From assembly GCA_037968475.1 (NCBI GenBank), contig JBBKVO010000045.1, forward strand, positions 4,328 to 68,327: a DNA stretch of 64,000 nucleotides, given 5' to 3'. How positions within the stretch are numbered: the first letter of the stretch is position 1; each line of letters starts with the position of its first letter. This document shows, one piece after another, positions 9,401-18,100 of this stretch. A model generated the notes under the pieces. That model saw only the letters and a list, made by a program, of their open reading frames with translations, was not told the origin of the DNA and searched no databases. The DNA is from SB11 sp037968475 (lineage in GTDB: Bacteria; Bacteroidota; Bacteroidia; UBA8524). Position numbers and translations under genes: made by a program.

Positions 9401-10187
9401 ACAAGAGTATTTTGTTGAGCTAACATCGGATAAAAACGGTTTTGGAACATTTCCCAACACCCTTAAAAATGCGTTTGCACTAAAAATATATGATGAAAGC
9501 GAAGCCACAAGTCAAGAGCCATTTTTCTTAAATCCAAAAACTAAAACGCCCGATAATATTATACGTAATGTAAATGTGGAGTTTAAAGGAAAAGAGATGT
9601 TGATTGATATAAAATCGCTAAAAACAGGTGATTGGGCAAGCGATATGCGCTATAGATACGCTGATATACCGGAAAGCGAAAGACGTAAAAAATTACTACA
9701 AAGCCTATCAGGCGATAATGCCAGCGTGAAACTAAACACATTTGGTTTTGAAAAACTAGATGCAATTAGCGATTCTTTAAACTATAGCTATAACTATAAC
9801 TTAGGTAATGCTACAACCGTAATTACAGGGTTAAATATTTTTAGCCTTCCTTGGGCTGATAAAATTTCAAGCATATCATTCATGTCAAACGAAGAGCGTA
9901 AATACCCTATTAACTTTTGGGATTATTTGGAGTTTGATAAAGCACAAGAAACAATAAACATTTCATTCCCTACAGGTACGAAATTAGCCGAAATGCCTAA
10001 AAATGTTAGCCTATCGTGCAGTGCCGCCGATTATAAAATCACCTACAAAATGGAGGGAACTAAATTGGTAGCTGTGCGTGAAATGAAAGTGAAAAAGGAT
10101 GTGGTTAACCCCAGTGAATACGACGAGTTGAAAAGCTTTTTTGAGAAAGTGGTAGAAGAAGATACCCGCCAATTGGCTTTTAAATAG
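6444..10187 (+). CDS. Exported TPR / DUF3857 / transglutaminase-like protein
   Basis: This 1247-residue protein has a cleavable signal peptide (hydrophobic to about residue 20, ending VAQQ). I place the start at the ATG at 6444; a GTG at 6417 would put nine extra residues in front of the signal. Order of parts: an N-terminal helical region, a beta-rich segment at about 190-320 resembling a PA14/carbohydrate-binding sandwich, TPR-like helical repeats at about 340-640, a DUF3857 beta domain at about 660-860, and a transglutaminase-like core. The Cys934 (VGDCKDVS), His977 (FNHCIG) and Asp996 (TSDKNG) triad is intact, so peptidase or transglutaminase activity is possible. A DUF3858-like C-terminus follows. 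The substrate is unknown. It is monocistronic, ending at a strong bidirectional terminator. Confidence 0.85.
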   Translation: MRKHFLFIALLFTSLWSVAQQAKLDEAWDAFNTNNPQKAIKLFSEASSNEATAEEALLALTIINSDEGNTKEAMENFSQFYKVSSNPYPYMDMLFYTAGVANGNGIMGKERIKFLQAFLKDPKLPGTIAAKIHSTLGNHYEGIGKFKDANKEFDQIGSITNWMAVGSFENISASGFDKGYEPIDNPSATKTFKNKYGASVNWFTLKEARTDKWVDNEYYFYAGNAIVYSQTFVNSPTEQKVQFRIGVSGSLKMWVNDNLIISEAEERNNGLDSYWIGVTLKQGYNRILIQIGESEANNSNFMLRITDDNGNTIQGLTFDDKKDQSYDKGSVAFALIPQSTLAFFEQLVKDKPSFLNHILMARMYSNLDMRLQARKTLKKAEEMAPQSSYIQLKLVQVYQSEGNRTATAKVVEWLKDNDKENVISLDLFFDEAIENENYEKADSLLDAIQSKLGSRAESVYEKKMSLYGAQEKNEVLIRVIEEAYKAYPENYLFVLYKSFLEQGKKNTVGAMRVMEKYNKKRYNTSAMKRLAGMYFENSRLDAGLSLYKKMIKNDPIAVGIYSELADIYVQLRQYDAAIELMDQAIDIAPYIGKYWSMRAKCYAEQNKEIVAKTNYRRAIELTPTYFDARRKLRKLNGKKEDIFSNFDETDVYAAFAKAGKAEDYPDDNSVILINSVQRVVYSDGVSEEKHTLVAKVFNAAGIDAWKEYGVSSYGSQNATIEKVEVLKANGSKLEAERNGGNIVFTNLEAGDGVHITYKVENYQSGKLAPHFTDKHYFDLFYPVVKSSYSLLIHPDIKFKYQFTNGGFEPKKEDREEFNYYHWEKNDVAALKGESFMSEITDFGEVLDISSFPDWKFISNWYSDLAKTKAKSDYEVKEIAAEIFKDAEGLSKIEKVKLVHNYIVENVRYSSVSFRQSGLIPQKASKVINTRVGDCKDVSTLFVALCREAGIDSARLVLINTRDNGKKDLLLPSIDFNHCIGNITADGQEYFVELTSDKNGFGTFPNTLKNAFALKIYDESEATSQEPFFLNPKTKTPDNIIRNVNVEFKGKEMLIDIKSLKTGDWASDMRYRYADIPESERRKKLLQSLSGDNASVKLNTFGFEKLDAISDSLNYSYNYNLGNATTVITGLNIFSLPWADKISSISFMSNEERKYPINFWDYLEFDKAQETINISFPTGTKLAEMPKNVSLSCSAADYKITYKMEGTKLVAVREMKVKKDVVNPSEYDELKSFFEKVVEEDTRQLAFK

Positions 10188-10210
10188 AAAAAATCAAGAA
10201 AAGGAAATAA

Positions 10211-10252
10211 AAAACATAAGCCCATTCAAAATTTTGAATGGGCTTATGTTTT
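10211..10252. terminator. Bidirectional intrinsic terminator
   Basis: A perfect 21-bp inverted repeat with no loop (left arm aaaacataagcccattcaaa+a) starts and ends in A/T runs. It lies between the convergent genes ending at 10187 and 10274 and can serve both strands. Confidence 0.9.
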
Positions 10253-10273
10253 TATGTTCTAAAAATGAAAGTC

Positions 10274-11677
10274 TTATTTCAATATTTCAGCAGCAAGGGT
10301 TTCTAGTATCTCAACAGCCCTTTTTGAGGTTGCTGCTTGGCAATAGGTACGCAACACAGGTTCAGTGCCGCTGGCGCGTATCATAGTCCACTCGCCATTG
10401 CCCAAATGGAATTTCCATCCGTCAATATCCTCTACACTTTCAACCGTTAGGTTACCAAATTTTTTGTAGTTACCCTCTTTACAATTGGTTAGTACCGTTT
10501 GTTTTTGGGCTTCGCTAATGTGGTGGTCAATACGTTCCATAGCAAATGCGCCTACATCATTGTATACCTCTTCAATAAGCTCATCAAGGCTTTTGCCTGT
10601 TTTTGCCATATATTCAAGCAAGGTAATACCCATCCAAAGGCCATCACGCTCAGGTATATGCCCCTTAATAGCTATACCGCCACTCTCTTCGCCACCCACT
10701 AATACATCATCTTCAACCATAAACTCGCAAATGTATTTAAAGCCAATTTTGGTAATAATAGCTTCTAAGCCCAATTGTTGGCAAAGGTCTTTTATTTTAT
10801 CGGTGCAGCTAAAGCTAACGGCTACTTTGCCCGTCATACCTTTATGTTTCACCAAATAGTGTATCAGTAACAGTATTATATGGTGCGAATCGATAAACTT
10901 GCCTTTGGCATTGTATAGTCCAATACGGTCGGCATCGCCATCCGTAGCCAAACCAAAATCGATATCGCCTGCGGCTTTTATAGTCTCGCTAAGTTCTTGA
11001 AGGTTTTTGTCGATAGGTTCAGGTGCTTGCCCGTCAAAACCCGGGTTATCATCACAGTGTAAAAAAGTAGCTTCGGGAAACAAAGTACGCATCACATTCT
11101 GACCTGCACCGTACATAGCATCGTAAGCTATCTCAATATCCGATTTACGTATAGCATCCAAATCAAAACTATTCTCTACATGGGCTACGTATTCGTCTTC
11201 AAGGTTGATGTATTTTATTAATCCAATAGCCTCAAAGTGTGCTATGGTTTCGGTAGGTATTTCGTGTACTTCGGGTATCAAGCCTTCAACCTCATCAATC
11301 ATAGCAGGGGTAGCGGGGCCACCATAGCTGGCTTTTATTTTAAAACCGTTATAGCTGGGGGGGTTGTGGCTGGCCGTGATAACAACACCTGCCGATGCTT
11401 TACGATTAAAAGTTCCCAAAGAAATCATTGGGGTACTAACAAAGCCTTTAGCTAAATATACTTTTATACCTTTTTTGGCTAATATTATTGCAGTTGTTTC
11501 GGCAAACATTTCGCCACCAAAGCGGCAATCGTGCCCTACAACAGCACTAGCTTCGGGATAGTTTTTGGTAAGCCACAAAGCAGTAGCTTCGGCTACACGT
11601 GCAAGATTATCAAGGGTATATTCTTTGGCTATAATAGCGCGCCAACCGTCGGTTCCAAACTTAATTTTTTCGTTCAT
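10274..11677 (-). CDS. Alpha-D-phosphohexomutase (phosphogluco-/phosphomannomutase)
   Basis: This 467-residue cytoplasmic enzyme interconverts hexose 1- and 6-phosphates for nucleotide-sugar synthesis. The phosphoserine loop TASHNPPSYNGFK holds the catalytic Ser103, the metal loop DGDADRIG lies near residue 245, a sugar-binding loop GGEESGG near 336, and the phosphate-binding loop RASGTEPVLR near 440. All four signature regions of the family are intact and the length is normal. Substrate preference (glucose, mannose or glucosamine) cannot be set from motifs alone. It is the last gene of a minus-strand group, starting one base after the stop of the unknown exported protein. Confidence 0.92.
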   Translation of the reverse strand: MNEKIKFGTDGWRAIIAKEYTLDNLARVAEATALWLTKNYPEASAVVGHDCRFGGEMFAETTAIILAKKGIKVYLAKGFVSTPMISLGTFNRKASAGVVITASHNPPSYNGFKIKASYGGPATPAMIDEVEGLIPEVHEIPTETIAHFEAIGLIKYINLEDEYVAHVENSFDLDAIRKSDIEIAYDAMYGAGQNVMRTLFPEATFLHCDDNPGFDGQAPEPIDKNLQELSETIKAAGDIDFGLATDGDADRIGLYNAKGKFIDSHHIILLLIHYLVKHKGMTGKVAVSFSCTDKIKDLCQQLGLEAIITKIGFKYICEFMVEDDVLVGGEESGGIAIKGHIPERDGLWMGITLLEYMAKTGKSLDELIEEVYNDVGAFAMERIDHHISEAQKQTVLTNCKEGNYKKFGNLTVESVEDIDGWKFHLGNGEWTMIRASGTEPVLRTYCQAATSKRAVEILETLAAEILK

Positions 11678-11678
11678 T

Positions 11679-12758
11679 TTAGTCGTATTTAACGTATTCA
11701 GTTATCTGTGTCCAATAATAATTTTGTAGTGCCTTAATATACTTACCCGATTGTGCAGAGGGTATTTCTTGGGTGTTAATTTTTTTAAGCAGGAAGTTAA
11801 AATCTTTTATCCTTAATGATGATTTTATATCCTGAAACTCAATTTTTATATTGTATTTATCAAAGTTTTCAATGGCAATTGGGGGCAATGCAAACGAACT
11901 GAAATGCAAGATAATACTTTGGGGCAGGTATGTAGTAGCCCCATTTACCTTTTGCCAAATTTCTGTAACCTCAATTTTACTAATAGAAAGATAAATATCG
12001 GGTGTAAGGTGGTTAAACAACCTGTTGCCGCCGTTGTTAAAGAAAAACTCGGGGTTATCGTTTAAAAAATTTTGAAAGGCTTTGTAAAAGTTCTCGCTTT
12101 TATTTGATTTCAGTACCTCGTATACCACCTTCTTAGCGGTAGGCAGCGTTACTTTATTTGCTATTTTCTTTTTGTTATTAAAGGCTTTGTCTTTAATGCG
12201 TAGCGATTCTACAATATCTTTTTTAAAGGTTTTTGTACCAAATTGCACCACATTAAAATGGTAGTTGCGGCTATACAAAGCATCTATAAAGGTAATATTG
12301 TATGTGCCGTTGGCATTGCTAGGTATTTGGGTATCGGTTAAGTAAGAAAAAATATCTTCAATATCAATAAACCCGTATGATACCTGCACGCCCTTATCGT
12401 TTTTATTTATAAACGAGAAACCTAAAATATTAAAGCGGGTGTGCCTGCGGTTGCTACTCCACACCTCGTTCATAAACAAATCGTTGGTTTGTGTAAATTG
12501 GGTTTTGCTGTTGGCCTCAATACTTTTTAGTGATGAAAAAGTTATTTGCAAGCCCTTTTGCGGCGAGTCCCACAATTTCACCTTGTTTTGTTCAATAAGG
12601 CCATATATAAGTTGCGGAATAGCCTCTACCAAGTTGAATCCAAAAGTATCTTGTTGTTCGCCTCTGTTCAGGTGGGTTAAAACAGGCATATCGCTATAAG
12701 CAAACCCAATTTGGGATGCTATTAAGAATAGAACAAGTATGCCTGTTTTCTTAATCAA
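11679..12758 (-). CDS. Unknown exported protein
   Basis: This 359-residue protein has a signal peptide (basic IKK, hydrophobic to about residue 20, cleavage near FAYS). The start must be the TTG at 12758, because an in-frame TAA lies immediately before it. I recognise no domain. The mature part is mixed alpha/beta and rich in Asn, Lys and Phe, with a segment DIEDIFSYLTD near residue 135 and a basic region at about 185-205. It lies 15 bases after the acyl-CoA dehydrogenase gene and one base before the phosphohexomutase gene, so it is co-transcribed with both, though no functional link is apparent. Periplasmic or outer-membrane-associated location is inferred. Confidence 0.65.
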   Translation of the reverse strand: MIKKTGILVLFLIASQIGFAYSDMPVLTHLNRGEQQDTFGFNLVEAIPQLIYGLIEQNKVKLWDSPQKGLQITFSSLKSIEANSKTQFTQTNDLFMNEVWSSNRRHTRFNILGFSFINKNDKGVQVSYGFIDIEDIFSYLTDTQIPSNANGTYNITFIDALYSRNYHFNVVQFGTKTFKKDIVESLRIKDKAFNNKKKIANKVTLPTAKKVVYEVLKSNKSENFYKAFQNFLNDNPEFFFNNGGNRLFNHLTPDIYLSISKIEVTEIWQKVNGATTYLPQSIILHFSSFALPPIAIENFDKYNIKIEFQDIKSSLRIKDFNFLLKKINTQEIPSAQSGKYIKALQNYYWTQITEYVKYD

Positions 12759-12773
12759 TTAGTGGTGTTTTTT

Positions 12774-13991
12774 CTATTTAAAAGCCTGTATACCTGTAAT
12801 TTCATTACCCAAAATTAGCAAGTGTATATCGTGTGTTCCTTCGTAGGTAATTACCGACTCAAGGTTAGTCATGTGGCGCATAATAGGATATTCGCCTGTT
12901 ATACCCATACCGCCTAGCATTTGGCGGCTTTCGCGGGCTATGGTTAAAGCCATATCCACATTATTACGTTTGGCCAGTGATATTTGGGCGGCAGTTGCTT
13001 TACCCTCGTTCATCAAATTGCCCAAACGCCAGCAAAGCAATTGCGCTTTGGTGATTTCTGTAAGAAACTCGGCCAATTTTTTTTGTTGCAATTGGAAACT
13101 GGCAATAGGGCGACCAAACTGGCTACGCTCTTTTGTATAGCGCACTGCCGTATCGTAGCAATCCATTGCAGCACCAATAACACCCCAGCTAATACCGTAG
13201 CGGGCACTGTTTAGGCAGGTAAGTGGCCCTCTTAATCCTTCAATTTCAGGAAAAAGATTTTCTTTAGGCACTTTTACGTTATCAAACACCAATTCGCCCG
13301 TTGCACTTGCACGCAGCGACCATTTGTTGTGTGTTTCAGGTGTGGTAAATCCTTCCATGCCACGCTCAACTATTATACCACGTATTTTACCGTTTTCGTT
13401 TTTTGCCCACACCACAGCCACATCGGCAAAGGGTGCATTGCTAATCCACATTTTAGCACCGTTTAGCAGGTAATGGTCGCCCATATCTTTAATATTGGTT
13501 TCCATTCCGCCTGGGTCGCTACCGTGGTTAGGTTCAGTTAGACCAAAGCAGCCCATCATTTCGCCCGTAGCTAATTTGGGTAGGTATTTTTTGCGTTGCT
13601 CTTCGCTACCAAATTTGTAAATAGGGTACATTACCAGCGAGCCTTGCACTGATGCAGTGCTACGCATACCGCTATCGCCACGCTCTATTTCTTGCATCAG
13701 CAAGCCGTACGAAATGTAGTCTAAACCGCCGCAGCCATATTCAACAGGTAGTTGAGGGCCAAAAGCTCCAATTTCGCCCATACCTTTTATTATGTGGTTA
13801 GGAAAAATATTGCGTTGCGCGCAATCTTCAATAATGGGGCTAATTTCACGCTTCACCCAATCGCGGGCTGCGTTACGTATTAGTATATGTTCTTCGGTAA
13901 GAAGATCATCAATTGCATAAAAATCGGGTGCTGTAAAAAGGTCTTGCTTATTACTTTTTTGCAAGGGCGGGTGTTCACTAAACTGTGGCAT
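12774..13991 (-). CDS. Glutaryl-CoA dehydrogenase-type acyl-CoA dehydrogenase
   Basis: This 405-residue flavoenzyme of the acyl-CoA dehydrogenase family has FAD-contact motifs FGLTEPNHGSDPGG (about 155-168) and WISNAPFADVAVVWA (about 182-196). The catalytic base is Glu384 in YEGTHDIHLLILG, and Arg110 in GMRSTASVQGSLVM is the residue that marks glutaryl-CoA dehydrogenases by binding the substrate's free carboxylate. This supports oxidation and decarboxylation of glutaryl-CoA to crotonyl-CoA in lysine and tryptophan degradation. It starts with ATG and has normal length. The tsaD gene is 93 bases upstream; the unknown exported protein follows 15 bases downstream. Confidence 0.88.
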   Translation of the reverse strand: MPQFSEHPPLQKSNKQDLFTAPDFYAIDDLLTEEHILIRNAARDWVKREISPIIEDCAQRNIFPNHIIKGMGEIGAFGPQLPVEYGCGGLDYISYGLLMQEIERGDSGMRSTASVQGSLVMYPIYKFGSEEQRKKYLPKLATGEMMGCFGLTEPNHGSDPGGMETNIKDMGDHYLLNGAKMWISNAPFADVAVVWAKNENGKIRGIIVERGMEGFTTPETHNKWSLRASATGELVFDNVKVPKENLFPEIEGLRGPLTCLNSARYGISWGVIGAAMDCYDTAVRYTKERSQFGRPIASFQLQQKKLAEFLTEITKAQLLCWRLGNLMNEGKATAAQISLAKRNNVDMALTIARESRQMLGGMGITGEYPIMRHMTNLESVITYEGTHDIHLLILGNEITGIQAFK

Positions 13992-14084
13992 TACTCAAAA
14001 TTTCGTTGTTTGCAAAAGTAATAAAAAAGCGGCGTTATAGCAGCTATGGCAAAACCTGTGGGTAAACAATAAAATCATGTGTGG

Positions 14085-15101
14085 TTAGTGCTGTCCCAAC
14101 CTAGTAAAAGGCACAGTGTCTTGGCCAACAAACTGCTTTTCTAAAAATTTAAAATAGCCTGCTACGGCTATCATAGCAGCATTATCTGTACAATACTCAA
14201 ACTTGGGTATATGCGTATTCCAATCGTTTTGTTTTCCAGCCTCTTCAAGTGCAGTGCGTAAACCACTATTGGCACTTACACCACCTGCAATAGCTAACTC
14301 TTTTATACCCGTTTGTGTGGCAGCAAGGCTTAGTTTTTTTATCAAAACGCTAACAATAGCATATTGCACACTGGCACATATATCGGCAAGGTTTTCAGTA
14401 ATAAATTTGGGGTTTACAGCTACATTATCTCGCACGAAATACAAAACAGAAGTTTTAAATCCGCTAAAACTAAAATCAAGTGCACCTACCTTTCCTTCAG
14501 GAAATTTAAAACGTAGTGGGTTGCCCTCTTTTGCATATTTATCAATAAGTGGCCCACCGGGGTAGGGAAGTCCCAATATTTTAGCCGCTTTGTCAAAGGC
14601 TTCACCCGCAGCATCGTCTTGCGTTTGTCCCAGCAATTCCATACTTAATGGGCTGTTTACCTGCAAAATTTGTGTATGTCCACCCGAAACCGTTAGGCAC
14701 AGAAAAGGGAAACTAGGTTTAGGTTCATCAATAAAATGCGCAAGCACGTGTGCATCCATGTGGTTTACCTCTATTAGCGGTATGTTTAGCGATAATGCAA
14801 AACTTTTGGCAAAAGTAACCCCTACTAATAGGCTACCCAATAGGCCGGGGCCGCGTGTAAAGGCAATTGCAGTAAGTTGTTCTTTAGAAATTTTTGCTTC
14901 TTTTAGTGCAACATCAACTACAGGTACAATGTTTTGTTGGTGGGCACGGCTGGCAAGCTCGGGAACAACGCCCCCAAATTTTTCGTGTACGCTTTGTCCC
15001 GCTACAACATTGGCAAGAATGTTGCCGTTGTGTAGTATAGCGGCGGCTGTTTCATCGCAAGATGACTCTATGGCTAATATATAAGTTTCGCTTTGATGCA
15101 C
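14085..15101 (-). CDS. tsaD: tRNA N6-adenosine threonylcarbamoyltransferase TsaD
   Basis: TsaD transfers threonylcarbamoyl to A37 of tRNAs that read ANN codons, working with TsaB and TsaE. Visible motifs are ILAIESSCDETAAA at the N-terminus, VPELASRAHQ, the metal-binding HMDAH with both histidines, SGGHTQIL, and the C-terminal ELAIAGGVSANSGLR and FEYCTDNAAMIA. I choose the GTG at 15101 (338 residues, typical for the family, homology starting about eight residues in). A TTG at 15143 would add 14 unconserved residues and overlap the divergent tamB gene. It is divergent from tamB, an arrangement frequent in Bacteroidota. Confidence 0.92.
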   Translation of the reverse strand: MHQSETYILAIESSCDETAAAILHNGNILANVVAGQSVHEKFGGVVPELASRAHQQNIVPVVDVALKEAKISKEQLTAIAFTRGPGLLGSLLVGVTFAKSFALSLNIPLIEVNHMDAHVLAHFIDEPKPSFPFLCLTVSGGHTQILQVNSPLSMELLGQTQDDAAGEAFDKAAKILGLPYPGGPLIDKYAKEGNPLRFKFPEGKVGALDFSFSGFKTSVLYFVRDNVAVNPKFITENLADICASVQYAIVSVLIKKLSLAATQTGIKELAIAGGVSANSGLRTALEEAGKQNDWNTHIPKFEYCTDNAAMIAVAGYFKFLEKQFVGQDTVPFTRLGQH

Positions 15102-15123
15102 TTTTACTATTTTTGAAAAAAAT

Positions 15124-18100
15124 TTGCGCACAAAAATATTCAAAATACTTTTCTGGCTACTATTATGGTTTGTTACCGCAGCCGTAGTGGTGGGTACAGT
15201 TGTGCGCAGTAAAACTTTTCAGCATTGGGCAACACAAAAAGTAGCCCAGTATTTATCGGCAGAATTACAAACCCAAGTTACCATTGGTGGTTTTAGTGTA
15301 GATAATTTCACTTTGCTGCACATAGATAGCATTTTTATTGCCGACCAAGTAACCGATACAGCATTTTTTATTAATAAGTTCACTCTTGATTTAGACAGGC
15401 TGGATTGGAATTTTGACGAAAAAGAGAAAAAATTAAATATTAAGTACGCTCATATAGATGGGGCTTTGGTGAATTTTAGAAAATACACCGATACAGGAGA
15501 TTGGAATTATGAGTTTGTTATAAATTATTTCGACCCACCCAGAGACAGTACTGATACTATACCCGGCAGGCCTTTTATTTTAAACGTAAAAAAATTCGAC
15601 CTTAGCAACTCGGCATTTGCTTTTAGAAGTGATAGCGTAGGGGAAGTAGAACCTAATAAATTTAATCCTGATGATTTTAGATTTAATCATCTAAACGGCA
15701 CATTTAATAAGTTTGTTCTTATTGACGATTCGTTGGCCTTTAATACCAAAAACCTTACTGCGTATGAAAAAAACGGCTATCTGATAGAAAACATGGAAGC
15801 CGATGCCCATATTTATAGTCGTGGTATGGAGTTTTATAATATGCAAATACACCGAGGTAAAAGCATATTAGGGCATGAGTTGAAGATGAACTATAACGAT
15901 TGGGATGAGTTGGAAGACTTTGTGCATACGGTTGAATTTACCGCCCAAGTAAGCAATAGTACGGTTAGTATGGATGATGTTGCCTTTTGGGGGCCTGGTA
16001 TGCAAAATTTGCATCAAATGGCTAAGCTAAGCGGCAAAGTACGTGGTACAATAGATAACCTTAAAGGTAGAGAAATTGTGCTTGAGGCAGGGAAGGAAAC
16101 ACACTTGGAGGGAGATTTTGGTATACGTGGCTTGCCCGATTTTTTCGAGTCGTATATAGATGTTACTTTTCATAAAGTACACACGGTTGATGAAGATATA
16201 AAACAACTTTTTGCCATTGATGAGCTGCCAGAGGGGATTAGAAAACTAGGCCAAATTGATTTTAAAGGCAATTTTACAGGCTTTCCTAAAGCATTTGTGG
16301 CTTATGGCAATTTTGCTACCGATTTAGGTAAATTGTCATCAGATATAAAAATTGATTTTTCTAATGGTGAGGAAAATGCCACCTACTCGGGTTACTTAAA
16401 AACCGACGGATTTAATTTGGGTGAATTTGTAAATGAAGCCCCATTGCTTAAAAATATAGCGCTTGATGCCAAAGTAGAGGGTTCAGGACTTACTATAGAA
16501 ACCATTGATGCTGAGGTTATAGGCACAATAAATTCTATAGAATTTAATAACTATACCTATAAAAATATTGAGATTGACGGGAACTATGCGGGTAAACTAT
16601 TTGATGGTTTTGCCAAAGTGAGGGATGAGAATGTAGAGTTGGATTTTGTGGGCGGGGTGGATTTTACTGGTGATAGACCTCAAATGGATTTTGTATCTAC
16701 CATATACAAGGCCAACTTGTTAAAACTAGGGCTTGATACCTTGTCATCGAGTTTATCGGGTAAATTATACATTAATCTTACAGGTGATAGGTTGGATAAT
16801 CTTGATGGAACTATTGGTGTTGCCAATGTGTATTATAGGCGTAATGCCCGATTACTACAATTGGATACGGCATTGCTAAGCGCAAACTATACCGATAATC
16901 TGCGAAGATTGAAACTGGAAAGCAATATTGTTGATGCTGAAATTAGTGGGCAGTATAACTTTAGTCAGTTGGGCGATGCTTTATATAATTATGCTGCAAA
17001 CCTGTTACCTCAAATAGTAAAAAAAGATACAGGCCAAATTGCTAATGAAAACTTTAGTTTCTCACTAAAAATAAAAAAGCCCTATTTGCTTACTAATTTT
17101 CTTTGGGATGATTTAACAGTAGACCCTTTTGAAGCTACAGGAAGCATAAATACCGCACAACACAAAGTGCAACTAAATATGGCTACCACACAGGTATTGT
17201 ATAAGGATATGGCCTTTAGGAAACTGGTAGTGGCTACAAAAACTACCGAGAGCGGGGCGCAAAAATTGGAACTAAGTTGTGGGCGCTATTTTCAAGGAGA
17301 TAGTTTGTATTTAGAAAACACATCTGTAGCATTAACCTTTGAAGATAATAATGTATTGTTTGATATTAATGCACCGCAAATTATTACCCGCCTAAGTGCC
17401 CATTTGCAAGGTGAGTTACTATTTACAGATAGTTTGTACCGCCTTACATTTCAAAACTCATCAATAAGTAGCAAAGAACGTGTTTGGACAATAAGCAACC
17501 AGAGTTTTGTAGGCTTTAGCCCCCAAACATCGCGTTATACCTTCGATAATTTTAAGATATCAAACGCCTACGAGGCAATCCTTATAGGCGGTGCTATAAG
17601 CAAAAATATAAACGATACACTACGGGTTGATTTTGATAACTTTAATATTGCTGATATAAACTATTTCACCCGCCCGCCAAAAGGGCAAGAGCTGGGTGGA
17701 GTGCTTAATGGGCATGCTGTTTTGTTTAATTTGCTTGAAGTGCCATTGTTTACCTCGGCTTTGTATGCTGATAGTTTATCGTTTGGTGCCGATACTTTAG
17801 GCGATTTAGAATTGGTGGCCAATAACAACTCGTATTTTAGATTAATACAAATAAACGGAGGTTTTAATCACGGTAGGTTAGAAGGTTCAAAAATTAAAGG
17901 TTGGATAAACTTTGATAAAAAAGCCTATCAAAATCAAAATATCACTTTCGATCTTAAAAATGCTACTACACGCTTTTTCGAGCCTTTTTTAACTGATATT
18001 GTATCAGAGCTTAAAGGGTATTTCTCTACCTCCATCACCATAAAAGGCACCTTTGATAAAGCTTTAATAAGTGGTAGTGCACACTTTAGCAAACCACAAT

